A DNA stretch of 64,000 bases, from positions 148,666 to 212,665 of the forward strand of contig CAMDAH010000003.1 in assembly GCA_945888625.1 (NCBI GenBank), in the 5' to 3' direction. Positions 17,700 to 26,296 of this stretch are shown here, in pieces; position 1 is the first letter of the stretch; every line of letters starts with the position of its first letter. Made by a program: the position numbers and the translations under genes. The notes below the pieces were generated by a model. That model was not told the origin of the DNA. It ran no database searches and saw nothing but the letters and a program-made list of their open reading frames with translations. The DNA comes from Chryseobacterium gleum. GTDB lineage: Bacteria > Bacteroidota > Bacteroidia > Flavobacteriales_D > Crocinitomicaceae.

Positions 17700-18350
17700 C
17701 TATTTTATCGCAACAAGATAACATTTCTTTAAATGCATCAAACGCTTGTTTTGTAGGAGTTCAAATATTTCTGGCGACACGACAAAGCATCCGTCGCTGT
17801 TTCCGGTGCAAGCTTGTTCACTTACATACTTTGAAGTGTGGATAATTACACCTCGAGTTAATGCATTACAATTGGATTCATCTAAGCCCTTAATGGGAAA
17901 TTTCCTCGCATTGTGCGAACATTTATTATCTTCCATATACTTGTTACAAGTGCAATAGTGCGTTTTTCCTGGGTTCATTCGTTGTTCAGGATAAATTCTA
18001 TAAATTCCCAACGAACTTTTTTTACTACCTATTTTATTGGAGAAACTGCGCGGCGGCAGGTAATTGGTATAGGATTTCGAATTGCAACCGTGTGAGACAT
18101 AAGAGGTCGCAATTACTATTCCTTTGTCTACCACCCACAACCTTCGTTTTTTTCTAGATTTCCCAAAATCTACATAAATAACAAACTTTTTATCGAGCTT
18201 GTATTGCGAATAGTAATCGGATTCAATGAATTTTTTCGGAAGAGCTTGCTTTTTGAATCCGGTAAAAGTGGTAGGTTTATCCTCCGAATATACATAGAGA
18301 AATCCAATGATAACTGCTATCAAAATACTAAAAATAGTTAGTTTTTTCAT
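17700..18350 (-). CDS. Murein L,D-transpeptidase catalytic domain protein (YkuD_2-like)
   Basis: 216 residues; start chosen at ATG 18350, in front of an N-terminal anchor (KKLTIFSILIAVIIGFLYVY), rather than an ATG twelve codons upstream. The order FSNKIGSKKSSLGIY (~103-117), RGVIIHTSKYVSE (His171) and NSDGCFVVS (Cys188) matches the murein L,D-transpeptidase family, with His and Cys as catalytic residues. An unusual insertion before the catalytic half carries Cys133, Cys135, Cys144 and His146. The protein would act in the periplasm on peptidoglycan stem peptides. First gene of the operon; the tRNA-Val terminator sits in its leader, so its own promoter must lie in or after that region. Confidence 0.8.
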   Translation of the reverse strand: MKKLTIFSILIAVIIGFLYVYSEDKPTTFTGFKKQALPKKFIESDYYSQYKLDKKFVIYVDFGKSRKKRRLWVVDKGIVIATSYVSHGCNSKSYTNYLPPRSFSNKIGSKKSSLGIYRIYPEQRMNPGKTHYCTCNKYMEDNKCSHNARKFPIKGLDESNCNALTRGVIIHTSKYVSEQACTGNSDGCFVVSPEIFELLQNKRLMHLKKCYLVAIK

Positions 18351-18369
18351 AGCACATGTTTTTTTAGGT

Positions 18370-18397
18370 AAAAAAATGCCCCACATTTCTGTGAGGC
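18370..18397 (-). terminator. Rho-independent terminator after tRNA-Val
   Basis: Read on the minus strand: GCCTCACA, loop GAAA, TGTGGGGC, then A and a T tract. Eight pairs (one G-T) with a stable tetraloop directly behind the tRNA 3' end. It also lies just upstream of the L,D-transpeptidase start. Confidence 0.8.
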
Positions 18398-18405
18398 CTC
18401 TCTTG

Positions 18406-18480
18406 TGGGAGTTGAGGGGTTCGAACCCCCGACCCTCTGCTTGTAAGGCAGATGCTCTGAACCAGCTGAGCTAAACTCCC
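18406..18480 (-). tRNA. tRNA-Val (anticodon TAC)
   Basis: Minus-strand cloverleaf: acceptor GGGAGTT paired with AACTCCC, D arm with GCTCAGCTGGTTCAGAGC, anticodon arm TCTGC-CTTACAA-GCAGA giving TAC, and T arm GGGGG-TTCGAAC-CCC. CCA is not encoded. Followed by a strong terminator. Confidence 0.96.
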
Positions 18481-18524
18481 TTTTTTGGAGTGCAAATATA
18501 CACTAATTTTTAAATTGTAGGAAA

Positions 18525-18779
18525 CTATTCGTTATTTTTCAATTCTTCAATTTTATTCAGCACATCGTCAAGCCCTTCTTTGAATTTTTCAAAATCTTCT
18601 TTGTATAAAAATATCTTATGTTTTTCGAAATTATCAACGCCGTCCTCGCCAAAAATTTTTCTACTTTCAGTAAGGGTGATATACAAATCGTTTCCTTTTG
18701 TTGCTTTAATGTCAAAGAAATAGGTCCGCTTTCCAGCTCTAACTACCTTTGAATAAACTTCATTTTGATCATTATTCAT
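18525..18779 (-). CDS. PUR family DNA/RNA-binding protein (DUF3276)
   Basis: 84 residues. The full length is a PUR repeat: YSKVVRAGKRTYFFDIKATK (9-28), YITLTESRK, then a C-terminal helix (DFEKFKEGLDDVLNKIEEL). These small Bacteroidota and spirochaete proteins dimerise to form a PUR domain that binds single-stranded DNA or RNA; the cellular role is not established. The gene is alone, 44 bases upstream of the tRNA on the same strand, and divergent from the MltF-like gene. Confidence 0.92.
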   Translation of the reverse strand: MNNDQNEVYSKVVRAGKRTYFFDIKATKGNDLYITLTESRKIFGEDGVDNFEKHKIFLYKEDFEKFKEGLDDVLNKIEELKNNE

Positions 18780-18917
18780 ACCTTAAATAATTTATATTAT
18801 CCAAAATTGTAATTTTTTTTTTAATTTTCAAACTTAATTAGATAACTTTTATTCCTAATTTTAAATATAAACTTGTTTTTTTAAGTTTAAAATTAAAGAG
18901 TAAGTAATTAATGATAA

Positions 18918-20273
18918 ATGAATTATTTCAAGTTTTTTAGTTTCTTTTTTGTCGCTTTACTTTTTATGGGATGTAAGTTAGAAAAGCCATCTCCAAACCC
19001 TAAGTTCGATCTTGATAAGCTTCAAATAAAAGGAAAAATAACGGTTTTAATAGATAATAGCTCCTTGTCATTTTTTGAATTGCGTGGTAAAAAGATGGGC
19101 TTTGAATATGAGATCTTAGATTCGTTTGCTAAATCTATTGGTTTAAAAATGGAGGTAAAGGTCATTCAGAATCAAAAGGAATTTTTGAGATGTTTAAATA
19201 ATGGGGAAGGGGATGTAATTGCCTGCAACCAAGCAGTAACTTTAAGCGCTAAAAAAAATGTAGATTTTTCGATTCCTTTTTATTCCACCCATCAAGTATT
19301 AATCCAACGTAAAAATGTAGATTCTTTATTACTTAAGGAAGCTGCCAATTTGGCCAATAAAGAAGTTTATATTACTAAAGACTCTCCCTTCGAAGCTAGA
19401 TTGAAGCAATTATCGGATGAAATCGGTGAAGTAATTAATTGTCGCTACCTTGAATCTTCTCCAAGCATTGAGGATCTTGTCGAAATGGTGGCTTCAGGAA
19501 AAATAAATTATACGCTTGCTAATGAAAATTTAGCGCGGATTAGCAATGATCTTCATCCGAATTTATATACTAAAACACTTGTTTCAGCGCAACAAAAAAT
19601 TGCCTTTGGTTTGCGTAAAAACAATCCGAAATTAAAACAAAGACTAGATCAATTCCTACGATTGTACTGTGCTTCCCCTCAATTTGCTTTTCTAAAACTC
19701 CGCTATTTTGACTATATGCAGGTGGATCCAATTATTCAAATTGCACCAATAACAAAGGGAGCGATTTCTCCCTTTGATGAATTATTTAAAAATGCCGCCA
19801 AAAAATTTGGGTGGGATTGGAAGATAATTGCTGCTATTTCTTGTAAAGAGTCTAATTTTAATCCGAATGCAAGGGGATTAGGTGGCGCATTTGGCCTAAT
19901 GCAATTCATGCCTAATACTGGTGCACACTACGGTGTTTATCCAAATTCAAGTCCCGAAGTTCAAATTAATGGTGCCATGGTGATGATTAACAAGGTATAT
20001 AATTCATGGTCAAGTATTCCAGATTCTGAGCAGCGACTTAAATTTACACTAGGTTCCTATAACGCTGGAAAAGGACATATCGATGATGCTCAACGCTTAG
20101 CCATAAAGAACGGTTTGAATCCGCTAATTTGGGATGGCAACGTTCAATTAATGGTTAAAAAATTATCAGATCCTTCCTTCTATCGTGATGCTGTTGTTAG
20201 ATGTGGGGCGTATAGAGGGCCAGCCTCTGTTTATGCTACTGCTGTTTATCAAAAATATTTGTCTTGGAAATAG
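18918..20273 (+). CDS. MltF-like lytic transglycosylase with an N-terminal solute-binding domain
   Basis: 451 residues. Lipoprotein signal with LFMGC (Cys20). Residues ~35-265 are a periplasmic solute-binding domain of family 3 (KITVLIDNSSLSFFE, GFEYEILDSFA). Residues ~285-451 are the SLT lysozyme-like domain, with ISCKESNFNPNARG (catalytic Glu311), GLMQFMP and GSYNAGKGH. This is the MltF architecture: an outer-membrane lytic transglycosylase that cleaves murein glycan strands to 1,6-anhydro products, modulated by the binding domain. Its last ten bases overlap the miaA start. Confidence 0.93.
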   Translation: MNYFKFFSFFFVALLFMGCKLEKPSPNPKFDLDKLQIKGKITVLIDNSSLSFFELRGKKMGFEYEILDSFAKSIGLKMEVKVIQNQKEFLRCLNNGEGDVIACNQAVTLSAKKNVDFSIPFYSTHQVLIQRKNVDSLLLKEAANLANKEVYITKDSPFEARLKQLSDEIGEVINCRYLESSPSIEDLVEMVASGKINYTLANENLARISNDLHPNLYTKTLVSAQQKIAFGLRKNNPKLKQRLDQFLRLYCASPQFAFLKLRYFDYMQVDPIIQIAPITKGAISPFDELFKNAAKKFGWDWKIIAAISCKESNFNPNARGLGGAFGLMQFMPNTGAHYGVYPNSSPEVQINGAMVMINKVYNSWSSIPDSEQRLKFTLGSYNAGKGHIDDAQRLAIKNGLNPLIWDGNVQLMVKKLSDPSFYRDAVVRCGAYRGPASVYATAVYQKYLSWK

Positions 20274-21190
20274 GCAAGCAATTACCTACTTTACTCATTA
20301 TTCAAGGTCCAACTGCTTCAGGTAAAACTAGGCTAGCAATCGATTTGGCCTTGCATTTTGACACGCAGATTATTTCTGCCGATGCAAGGCAATTTTATAG
20401 CGAAATGTCAATTGGCACTGCCAAGCCTACAGACATTGAATTGGCACAAGCGAAACATCACTTTATTAATTCTCATTCCATTCAGCAGGATTTTACCGCT
20501 GCCAATTTTGCCCAAGAAGCAAGCATTCTATTGCATCGCTTATTTGAAACAAGAAAAGTCGTTGTTCTTGTTGGTGGTTCAAACATGTATATTGATGCCT
20601 TAATTGATGGACTAGATGATATTCCAAGTGATGTATCGCTGAAAAAAGAACTGAATTTTCTCCTAGAAAAAAATGGTATCGGTGTTTTTTTAGAAGAGTT
20701 AAGAGAAAAGGACCCTGAAACGTATCTTTCAATTGATAAAAATAATCCGCACAGGGTGTTAAGGGCTATAGAAGCAATTCGATTATCAGGCAGTAAACTA
20801 AGCGCACTTAAAACAGCTTCAAAAAGAAAACATGAATTCGAATACTACCGGTTCGCAGTGGATTGGGACCGTGCGCAATTGTATGAACGAATAAATCATC
20901 GCGTCGATTCAATGATGAAAGATGGTCTGTTAGCGGAAGTGAAAGATTTATTGCCTCATAAATCCCTAAATGCGCTTAAAACAGTTGGATACAAAGAACT
21001 TATTGCCTATTTGGAAGGAGAAATAAATCTAGAAAAAGCAGTCGAATTAATTAAACAGCATTCTAGGAATTACGCTAAGCGTCAACTCACATGGTTGAAG
21101 CGATACAACGATTTAGTATGGTTTCAGCCAAATAGTTCTGAAAGTTTAAAAAGCCAGTTGCTTAATGCTTTGGGAAATGAAGCCAAATAA
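20264..21190 (+). CDS. miaA: tRNA dimethylallyltransferase
   Basis: 308 residues from a TTG at 20264 that overlaps the 3' end of the MltF-like gene; no in-frame ATG lies close to the P-loop, so TTG is the likely start. GPTASGKT (P-loop, 15-22), SADARQFYSEMSIGTAKP, GGSNMYIDAL and RNYAKRQLTWLKR are all family signatures. It adds a dimethylallyl group to A37 of tRNAs reading UNN codons. Translationally coupled to the upstream transglycosylase gene. Confidence 0.94.
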   Translation: MEIGKQLPTLLIIQGPTASGKTRLAIDLALHFDTQIISADARQFYSEMSIGTAKPTDIELAQAKHHFINSHSIQQDFTAANFAQEASILLHRLFETRKVVVLVGGSNMYIDALIDGLDDIPSDVSLKKELNFLLEKNGIGVFLEELREKDPETYLSIDKNNPHRVLRAIEAIRLSGSKLSALKTASKRKHEFEYYRFAVDWDRAQLYERINHRVDSMMKDGLLAEVKDLLPHKSLNALKTVGYKELIAYLEGEINLEKAVELIKQHSRNYAKRQLTWLKRYNDLVWFQPNSSESLKSQLLNALGNEAK

Positions 21191-21326
21191 AGTGCAGCAC
21201 AATTCCTGTTTTTAGTATATTTGTCCATCTTTTAAGGGTATAATTTAGAATTGGTTAAATTTTTGTTAAAAATGTTTCACTCAGCAATAAATTTCGTCAA
21301 TTCGTTAAAATTCAAATTAAATTAAT

Positions 21327-22883
21327 ATGAAAAAACTTTTTTTATTACTTCTTCTTTCGCTATCAGTTGGGTCACTTAACGCTCAAAAAATAAAATTTAA
21401 AGTGTCAGGTGAAAAAGACACTCTCGTTAATTTAATCAAGTATTTTGGTAAAGGTTTGTATTATGCAGACACAGCTATGATGAAAAATGGCATAGTAACT
21501 TTTGATGGTTCAAAACAAAAACCGGGTATCCTAGGACTACTTCTTTCTGGACAACGCTATTTTGAGTTTGTTTACAATAATGAAGAAATTTACATGGAAA
21601 CAAGCGGTCCTGAATTTGTGAAAAACATGAAAGTTGTAAAATCACAGGAAAATGCGATTTTTATCCCATACGTCGATTACATTACCAAGAAAAAAACGGC
21701 TGCAGGAAAATTAGGTGAAGAGCGAGCGAAATTGACTCCAAAGGATGCACAACACAAAACACTTGGTGATCAAATTGATGCTCTTAATAAAGAGGTGGAA
21801 GTTTACCAAAATGAAATTATGGCAAACCACAAAGACAAGTTGGTTGCTAAGATTGTTAAAATGTCCACCGAAATCGTTATTCCTGAAGCACCATTGGATG
21901 CAATGGGAAATATTATTGATTCCTCATTTCGCTTGAATTACTACCGTAAACATTATTGGGATAATGTTGATTTGTTAGATGAACGCTTGGCTAACAATCC
22001 AGTTTTTCACAATAAATTGGAGTATTATTTTTCGAAAAATCTAATGATGCAACATTGGGATACCGTTTTATTTAATGCGATTGCATTGTGTGATCGCCTC
22101 AATCCAAAAACGAGAACTTTCGAATATGTGGTTGGTTGGATAACTTCCACTTACGGAAAGAGTCAAATTATGGGCATGGATAAAGTATATTTGATGATGC
22201 TCGATCGTTACTATTGCAGTAAAAATGAAAGTGGTAAATCGCCTGCATTTTGGGTAGCTGAAGATAAATTTAAAGATCTGTGTGACAATATTAAAAATAA
22301 GGTAAATCTAGTGTTGGGCGCACGCCCTCCCAATCTTATTTTGAAGGATACGACAGATTCTAAATGGCTTGATTTATATGCCGTAGATGCTGAATACACT
22401 ATTCTTTATTTCTGGGATCCGGAATGTGGCCATTGTAAAACAGTTACACCAAAGTTGGAGCGCTTTTATCAAGAAAAATTAAAAGCAAGAAATGTTGAAA
22501 TTTATTCTGTAGGAAAGGCGATAGGTAAAGATTTTGAATCATGGAAAAAATTTATCCGTGAAAATAAACTGACTTTTATCAATGTGGCTGTGACTGATAA
22601 ATTGTATGAAATAGCAAAAACGAACGCAGAATCGTTAGTCCCAATTTATCCCGGCGAGAAAGGAAAGCCAACTACCTTAGAGTCGTTGAATTATCAAACT
22701 ACTTACGATATCTTTTCAACTCCTAAAGTTTTTGTGTTAGATAAAGACAAAAAAATTATCGCGAAAAGTATTTCCCTATCGCAAATTGAAGACTTGTTGG
22801 ATCGTTTACAAGGCAAGACAGATGCACCAAAACTATTCCCTCCAGATGCTGTAGAGGATGCTCAAATGCAGAAAAAGGATTAA
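21327..22883 (+). CDS. Secreted thioredoxin-fold (TlpA-like) protein with DUF4369/DUF5106-type N-terminal regions
   Basis: 518 residues. Signal peptide ~1-19. Residues ~20-130 resemble DUF4369, ~140-330 a helical region of the DUF5106 type, and ~345-500 a thioredoxin fold with WDPECGHCK (Cys367, Cys370) and STPKVFVLDKDKKI. Such periplasmic TlpA-family proteins reduce or isomerise disulfides in Bacteroidota, often several per genome with different partners. It is followed three bases later by nrnA and probably heads a five- or six-gene operon. Confidence 0.88.
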   Translation: MKKLFLLLLLSLSVGSLNAQKIKFKVSGEKDTLVNLIKYFGKGLYYADTAMMKNGIVTFDGSKQKPGILGLLLSGQRYFEFVYNNEEIYMETSGPEFVKNMKVVKSQENAIFIPYVDYITKKKTAAGKLGEERAKLTPKDAQHKTLGDQIDALNKEVEVYQNEIMANHKDKLVAKIVKMSTEIVIPEAPLDAMGNIIDSSFRLNYYRKHYWDNVDLLDERLANNPVFHNKLEYYFSKNLMMQHWDTVLFNAIALCDRLNPKTRTFEYVVGWITSTYGKSQIMGMDKVYLMMLDRYYCSKNESGKSPAFWVAEDKFKDLCDNIKNKVNLVLGARPPNLILKDTTDSKWLDLYAVDAEYTILYFWDPECGHCKTVTPKLERFYQEKLKARNVEIYSVGKAIGKDFESWKKFIRENKLTFINVAVTDKLYEIAKTNAESLVPIYPGEKGKPTTLESLNYQTTYDIFSTPKVFVLDKDKKIIAKSISLSQIEDLLDRLQGKTDAPKLFPPDAVEDAQMQKKD

Positions 22884-22885
22884 GG

Positions 22886-23887
22886 ATGACCTATGAAACA
22901 GAGCAATTAAAAGAAATTGTTGATGCGTCAACATCGAGTATAATTCTAACGCACAAGTCGCCCGATGGCGATGCAATAGGTAGCTCAATTGCGTGGTTTT
23001 ATTACTTAAAAAATAAAGGGAAACAAGCTACAATCATTCTTCCCGATCGTCCAGCGGCAAACTTGCTTCCTTTTTTGAAGGGTACGGATTTTTTGGTTTA
23101 TGAATCAGCTAAAGAGCAATCTAACGCCCTAGCTAAACAGTGCGATACATTATTCTGTCTTGATTTTAATTCACCGAGTAGGGTAGGTGCCGAAGCACAA
23201 CTACTCATCGATGATTTTGAAGGGGTTAGCGCCATGCTTGATCATCATCCTAACCCATCTTCCTTCTGTGATTTGCAAATTTCAGTGCCTTCTGTTTGTT
23301 CAACCGCTCAGTTAGTTTTTGAATGCATTGATAAAATGGATGATTTTAAGTACATAGATGTGAATGCTGGAAATGGGATTTATCTTGGTATAATGACCGA
23401 TACGGGGTCGTTTCGTTTTCCTTCAGTCAGTAGTAATACACATATTATTTTAGCTAAGTGTTTGGGAATAGGCGTCAATCATGCTGAAATTCATGAGTTG
23501 ATGTTCGATGGAAATACACTAGATAAGTTGCAATTACGAGGATTTGCAGTCAGCGACAAATTAGTTTGTGTTCCTAACTTCCCAATTGCCTACATTTGGC
23601 TGACGAGAGAAGAATTGGAACGCTTCAATTATCAAAAGGGCGACACCGAAGGACTCGTAAATGTTATTTTATCGATTGATGGGTACTCAATAGCAGCTTT
23701 ATTTGTCGAATCAAGAGATGGAATTAAAATTTCCTTTCGATCAAAAGGGAAATATGTTGTCAATGAATTTTCTGCCAAACATTTTCAAGGTGGTGGACAC
23801 CAATACGCTGCTGGTGGTTTTAGTAGTGATTCAATGGATGTAACCATTGAGCGGTTCATCACGTTTTTAAATGAACTCGTTCCATGA
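22886..23887 (+). CDS. nrnA: Bifunctional oligoribonuclease / PAP phosphatase NrnA
   Basis: 333 residues, DHH-DHHA1 phosphoesterase. SPDGDAIGSS (25-34), DFNSPSR, MLDHHPNP (Asp119-His120-His121) and the C-terminal GGGHQYAAGG (DHHA1) are all present. It degrades short RNA oligonucleotides and dephosphorylates 3'-phosphoadenosine 5'-phosphate in the cytoplasm. Its stop overlaps the following lipoprotein gene start (ATGA). Confidence 0.94.
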   Translation: MTYETEQLKEIVDASTSSIILTHKSPDGDAIGSSIAWFYYLKNKGKQATIILPDRPAANLLPFLKGTDFLVYESAKEQSNALAKQCDTLFCLDFNSPSRVGAEAQLLIDDFEGVSAMLDHHPNPSSFCDLQISVPSVCSTAQLVFECIDKMDDFKYIDVNAGNGIYLGIMTDTGSFRFPSVSSNTHIILAKCLGIGVNHAEIHELMFDGNTLDKLQLRGFAVSDKLVCVPNFPIAYIWLTREELERFNYQKGDTEGLVNVILSIDGYSIAALFVESRDGIKISFRSKGKYVVNEFSAKHFQGGGHQYAAGGFSSDSMDVTIERFITFLNELVP

Positions 23888-24405
23888 AAATTTTAATTCC
23901 CCTTTTTGTTTTATTACTTTTAGGAAGTGCTTGTCAAGATAAAAAACAAGTCCCTCGAACCGAAAATAAATGGGACAAAAATACCTCTGTAGATTACAAC
24001 AAAGAAATAAATGAGCGAGAGGCCATTCAAATCGCTTTGTTTTTAGATCATCATACAGAATTTAAAATGACACAAACAGAATCCGGATTGCGCTACATGA
24101 TTTATAAGGATTCCATTAGCAAGCAAAAACCAACAATCGGTCAACAAGTGTTTATTGATTTGCGTATTAAATTGTTAGATGGAACTATTTGTTATGTCAC
24201 AGACTCTTCACAAAACGAAGTTTTTGCGGTTGATAAATCCGATAACGAATCTGGATTAAATGAAGCAGTGAAGTTATTAAGTGTGGGTGATAAAGCCAAA
24301 TTAATTTTGCCCAGCCATCTAGCTCACGGTTTGCTCGGTGATTTTGATAAAATTCCACCGCAGTCTATCTTACTACTTGATATTCAATTAAATAAAATAA
24401 GATAA
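23884..24405 (+). CDS. Lipoprotein FKBP-type peptidyl-prolyl isomerase, GldI-like
   Basis: 173 residues. Lipobox LLLGSAC (Cys17). A single FKBP domain (~85-172) ends in AHGLLGDFDKIPPQSILLLDIQL. In gliding Flavobacteriia, a similar lipoprotein FKBP, GldI, lies next to an nrnA homologue and is required for gliding and T9SS function. Position and type suggest the GldI equivalent, but I cannot separate it from a general periplasmic folding factor. Overlaps nrnA by four bases and abuts a second FKBP gene. Confidence 0.82.
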   Translation: MKILIPLFVLLLLGSACQDKKQVPRTENKWDKNTSVDYNKEINEREAIQIALFLDHHTEFKMTQTESGLRYMIYKDSISKQKPTIGQQVFIDLRIKLLDGTICYVTDSSQNEVFAVDKSDNESGLNEAVKLLSVGDKAKLILPSHLAHGLLGDFDKIPPQSILLLDIQLNKIR

Positions 24406-25271
24406 TGAAAAAAATAATCGGTTTATTTATGGTATTGTTAACGCTAATTGGTTGTTGTAATGAAATAAAAAAGGATCAAGCCAAACCAAAAAAACCGAAA
24501 AATGTCTCCACCATTGATTCAATCAACGCTAACAACACATCAAATTTAAGCCAATTCGAAAAGGATAAAATCAAAGATCAGGTAAAACTTAAAAACGGCA
24601 TTGTTATCAAATGGTTGAACAAGGGGGTAGGTAAAAAATTAGTCAGTGGAGAGGTTGTTCTCTTAGAATATCGATTAGCGCTTCCCGACGGTAAAATTAT
24701 TGATGGTAATAAACGTGTAAACTTACCCTTTATACCTTTTATGGTTGGGTATAATATGCAAACAATTGGTTGGGATATCGCTCTACAACAGTTAAAGGTA
24801 GGAGATTTTGTTAAGGTGGAAATTCCGGCTTACCTTGCATTGGGGGAACAAGGAATTCCTGGCGTAGTTCCACCCAATTCGCCGAACTGGTTGTACTTAA
24901 AAATTAAGGCGCGCGTATCACCCGAATTTAATAAAGATGGCATTAAGACTTGGACTTTTTCTCCAGGAATAACCACTGAAAGGCTATCAGGTAGACAACA
25001 TGAAGTCGAATACCATGCGCTTGTTTCAACACCAACAAATCCTACTGTGGTCAATACTTATCGCGATAAATTTCCGCTTAAATACGTGCAGGGGCAACGC
25101 AATATAGTTCCCGGTTTGCAATACGTATTAAAAAGCGTTAAAAAAGGACAGAAGATATATGTTTTATTAGAACCGAACCAAGCATACGGAAACAGGGGGT
25201 ATGTTAATCTCATTAAACCCAATGAAGGTGTTTTCTACAACTTAACTATAAAAGATATTAGGCCAATTTGA
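24405..25271 (+). CDS. Lipoprotein with two FKBP-type peptidyl-prolyl isomerase domains
   Basis: 288 residues. Lipobox LIGC (Cys17), then a Lys-rich linker. First FKBP domain ~60-170 (GEVVLLEYRLALPDGKIIDG; AYLALGEQGIPGVVPPNSP) and a second, more diverged FKBP-like unit ~190-288 (PGLQYVLKSVKKGQK; NQAYGNRGYVN). Probably a periplasmic or outer-membrane folding catalyst. The start shares one base with the previous stop, so the two FKBP lipoproteins are translated together. Confidence 0.86.
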   Translation: MKKIIGLFMVLLTLIGCCNEIKKDQAKPKKPKNVSTIDSINANNTSNLSQFEKDKIKDQVKLKNGIVIKWLNKGVGKKLVSGEVVLLEYRLALPDGKIIDGNKRVNLPFIPFMVGYNMQTIGWDIALQQLKVGDFVKVEIPAYLALGEQGIPGVVPPNSPNWLYLKIKARVSPEFNKDGIKTWTFSPGITTERLSGRQHEVEYHALVSTPTNPTVVNTYRDKFPLKYVQGQRNIVPGLQYVLKSVKKGQKIYVLLEPNQAYGNRGYVNLIKPNEGVFYNLTIKDIRPI

Positions 25272-25309
25272 TTGAAAATCTTATCTTTGAATAAATCAAA
25301 AAAAAGGGT

Positions 25310-26296
25310 TTGAAGTTTAGATACATTATTTGTTTACTTTGTTTTAGCTCAATTTCTTCCGTATTTTCACAAAAAGCGATAGATACGGTCGAAACGTCCA
25401 AAGGAAGATTAGTTATTTTCGAAAACAGAACCTGGAGTTTATTGAACGAATCCACCTTTAATGGTACGCTTAATCCCCGCATTCAAGCCTTAGTTTCAAA
25501 AAACAATCCGCCATTTGTGCAAGCTTGGAATAATGAAACGTGTTACACAGGAAGAAATAATGATCTTTCCAAGTTGGCCGATACCATTTGGTTGTGTTTA
25601 AATGAGAAGGAAGCGAATGATTTTTCTATTCCTGTAAAAGGGGTTGTTACCTCTCACTATGGTTACAGAAGCGGAAGGTACCACAACGGTATAGATTTAA
25701 ATTTGAGTATTGGTGATACAGTAAGCGCTGCATTCTCGGGTAAAATTAGGTATGCTAAATACAATGATGGTGGTTTCGGAAATTTGGTCATAATAAGACA
25801 CTACAACGGATTAGAAACATTTTATGCGCACTTGAGCAAACACTTGGTAGTACCAAATCAAGATGTTGTTTCGGGACAACCTATCGGTTTGGGAGGGAAT
25901 ACAGGACGCTCTTTTGGTCCACACCTTCACTTCGAAGTGCGGTTTTACGATTCCCCGCTAAATCCGGAAGAGATCATCGATTTCATTACTAAAAAGTTGA
26001 AAAAAGAAAATCTTTTCGTTCACAAAAGTTTATTTGTTCCGGGAGCAAAGCCTAGCGAGTACTATGAAGATAATAATCCTACCGACCCAATTACAAGGGT
26101 AATTAGAGAGGACAAACCCGTTAATCCTGTTGTAAAAGTAAATACAGCACAAAAAAAATATTACACGGTTAAATCTGGAGATACGTTAACAGCCATTGCG
26201 GCAAAAAATAAAACAACAGTTTCCAAATTATGCCAATTAAATGGCATTAAACCTTCAGGAAATATACAAGTGGGTAAAAGTTTAAGAATAAAATAA
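25310..26296 (+). CDS. M23 family metallopeptidase with C-terminal LysM domain
   Basis: 328 residues from a TTG at 25310, chosen because it gives a proper signal peptide (KFRYIICLLCFSSISSVFS). The M23 domain (~110-220) has HNGIDL (His125, Asp129) and HLHFEV (His205, His207) as zinc ligands, so it should be an active murein endopeptidase or a divisome/envelope activator. LysM ~283-328 (YYTVKSGDTLTAIA) binds peptidoglycan. Followed immediately by bamD. Confidence 0.9.
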   Translation: MKFRYIICLLCFSSISSVFSQKAIDTVETSKGRLVIFENRTWSLLNESTFNGTLNPRIQALVSKNNPPFVQAWNNETCYTGRNNDLSKLADTIWLCLNEKEANDFSIPVKGVVTSHYGYRSGRYHNGIDLNLSIGDTVSAAFSGKIRYAKYNDGGFGNLVIIRHYNGLETFYAHLSKHLVVPNQDVVSGQPIGLGGNTGRSFGPHLHFEVRFYDSPLNPEEIIDFITKKLKKENLFVHKSLFVPGAKPSEYYEDNNPTDPITRVIREDKPVNPVVKVNTAQKKYYTVKSGDTLTAIAAKNKTTVSKLCQLNGIKPSGNIQVGKSLRIK

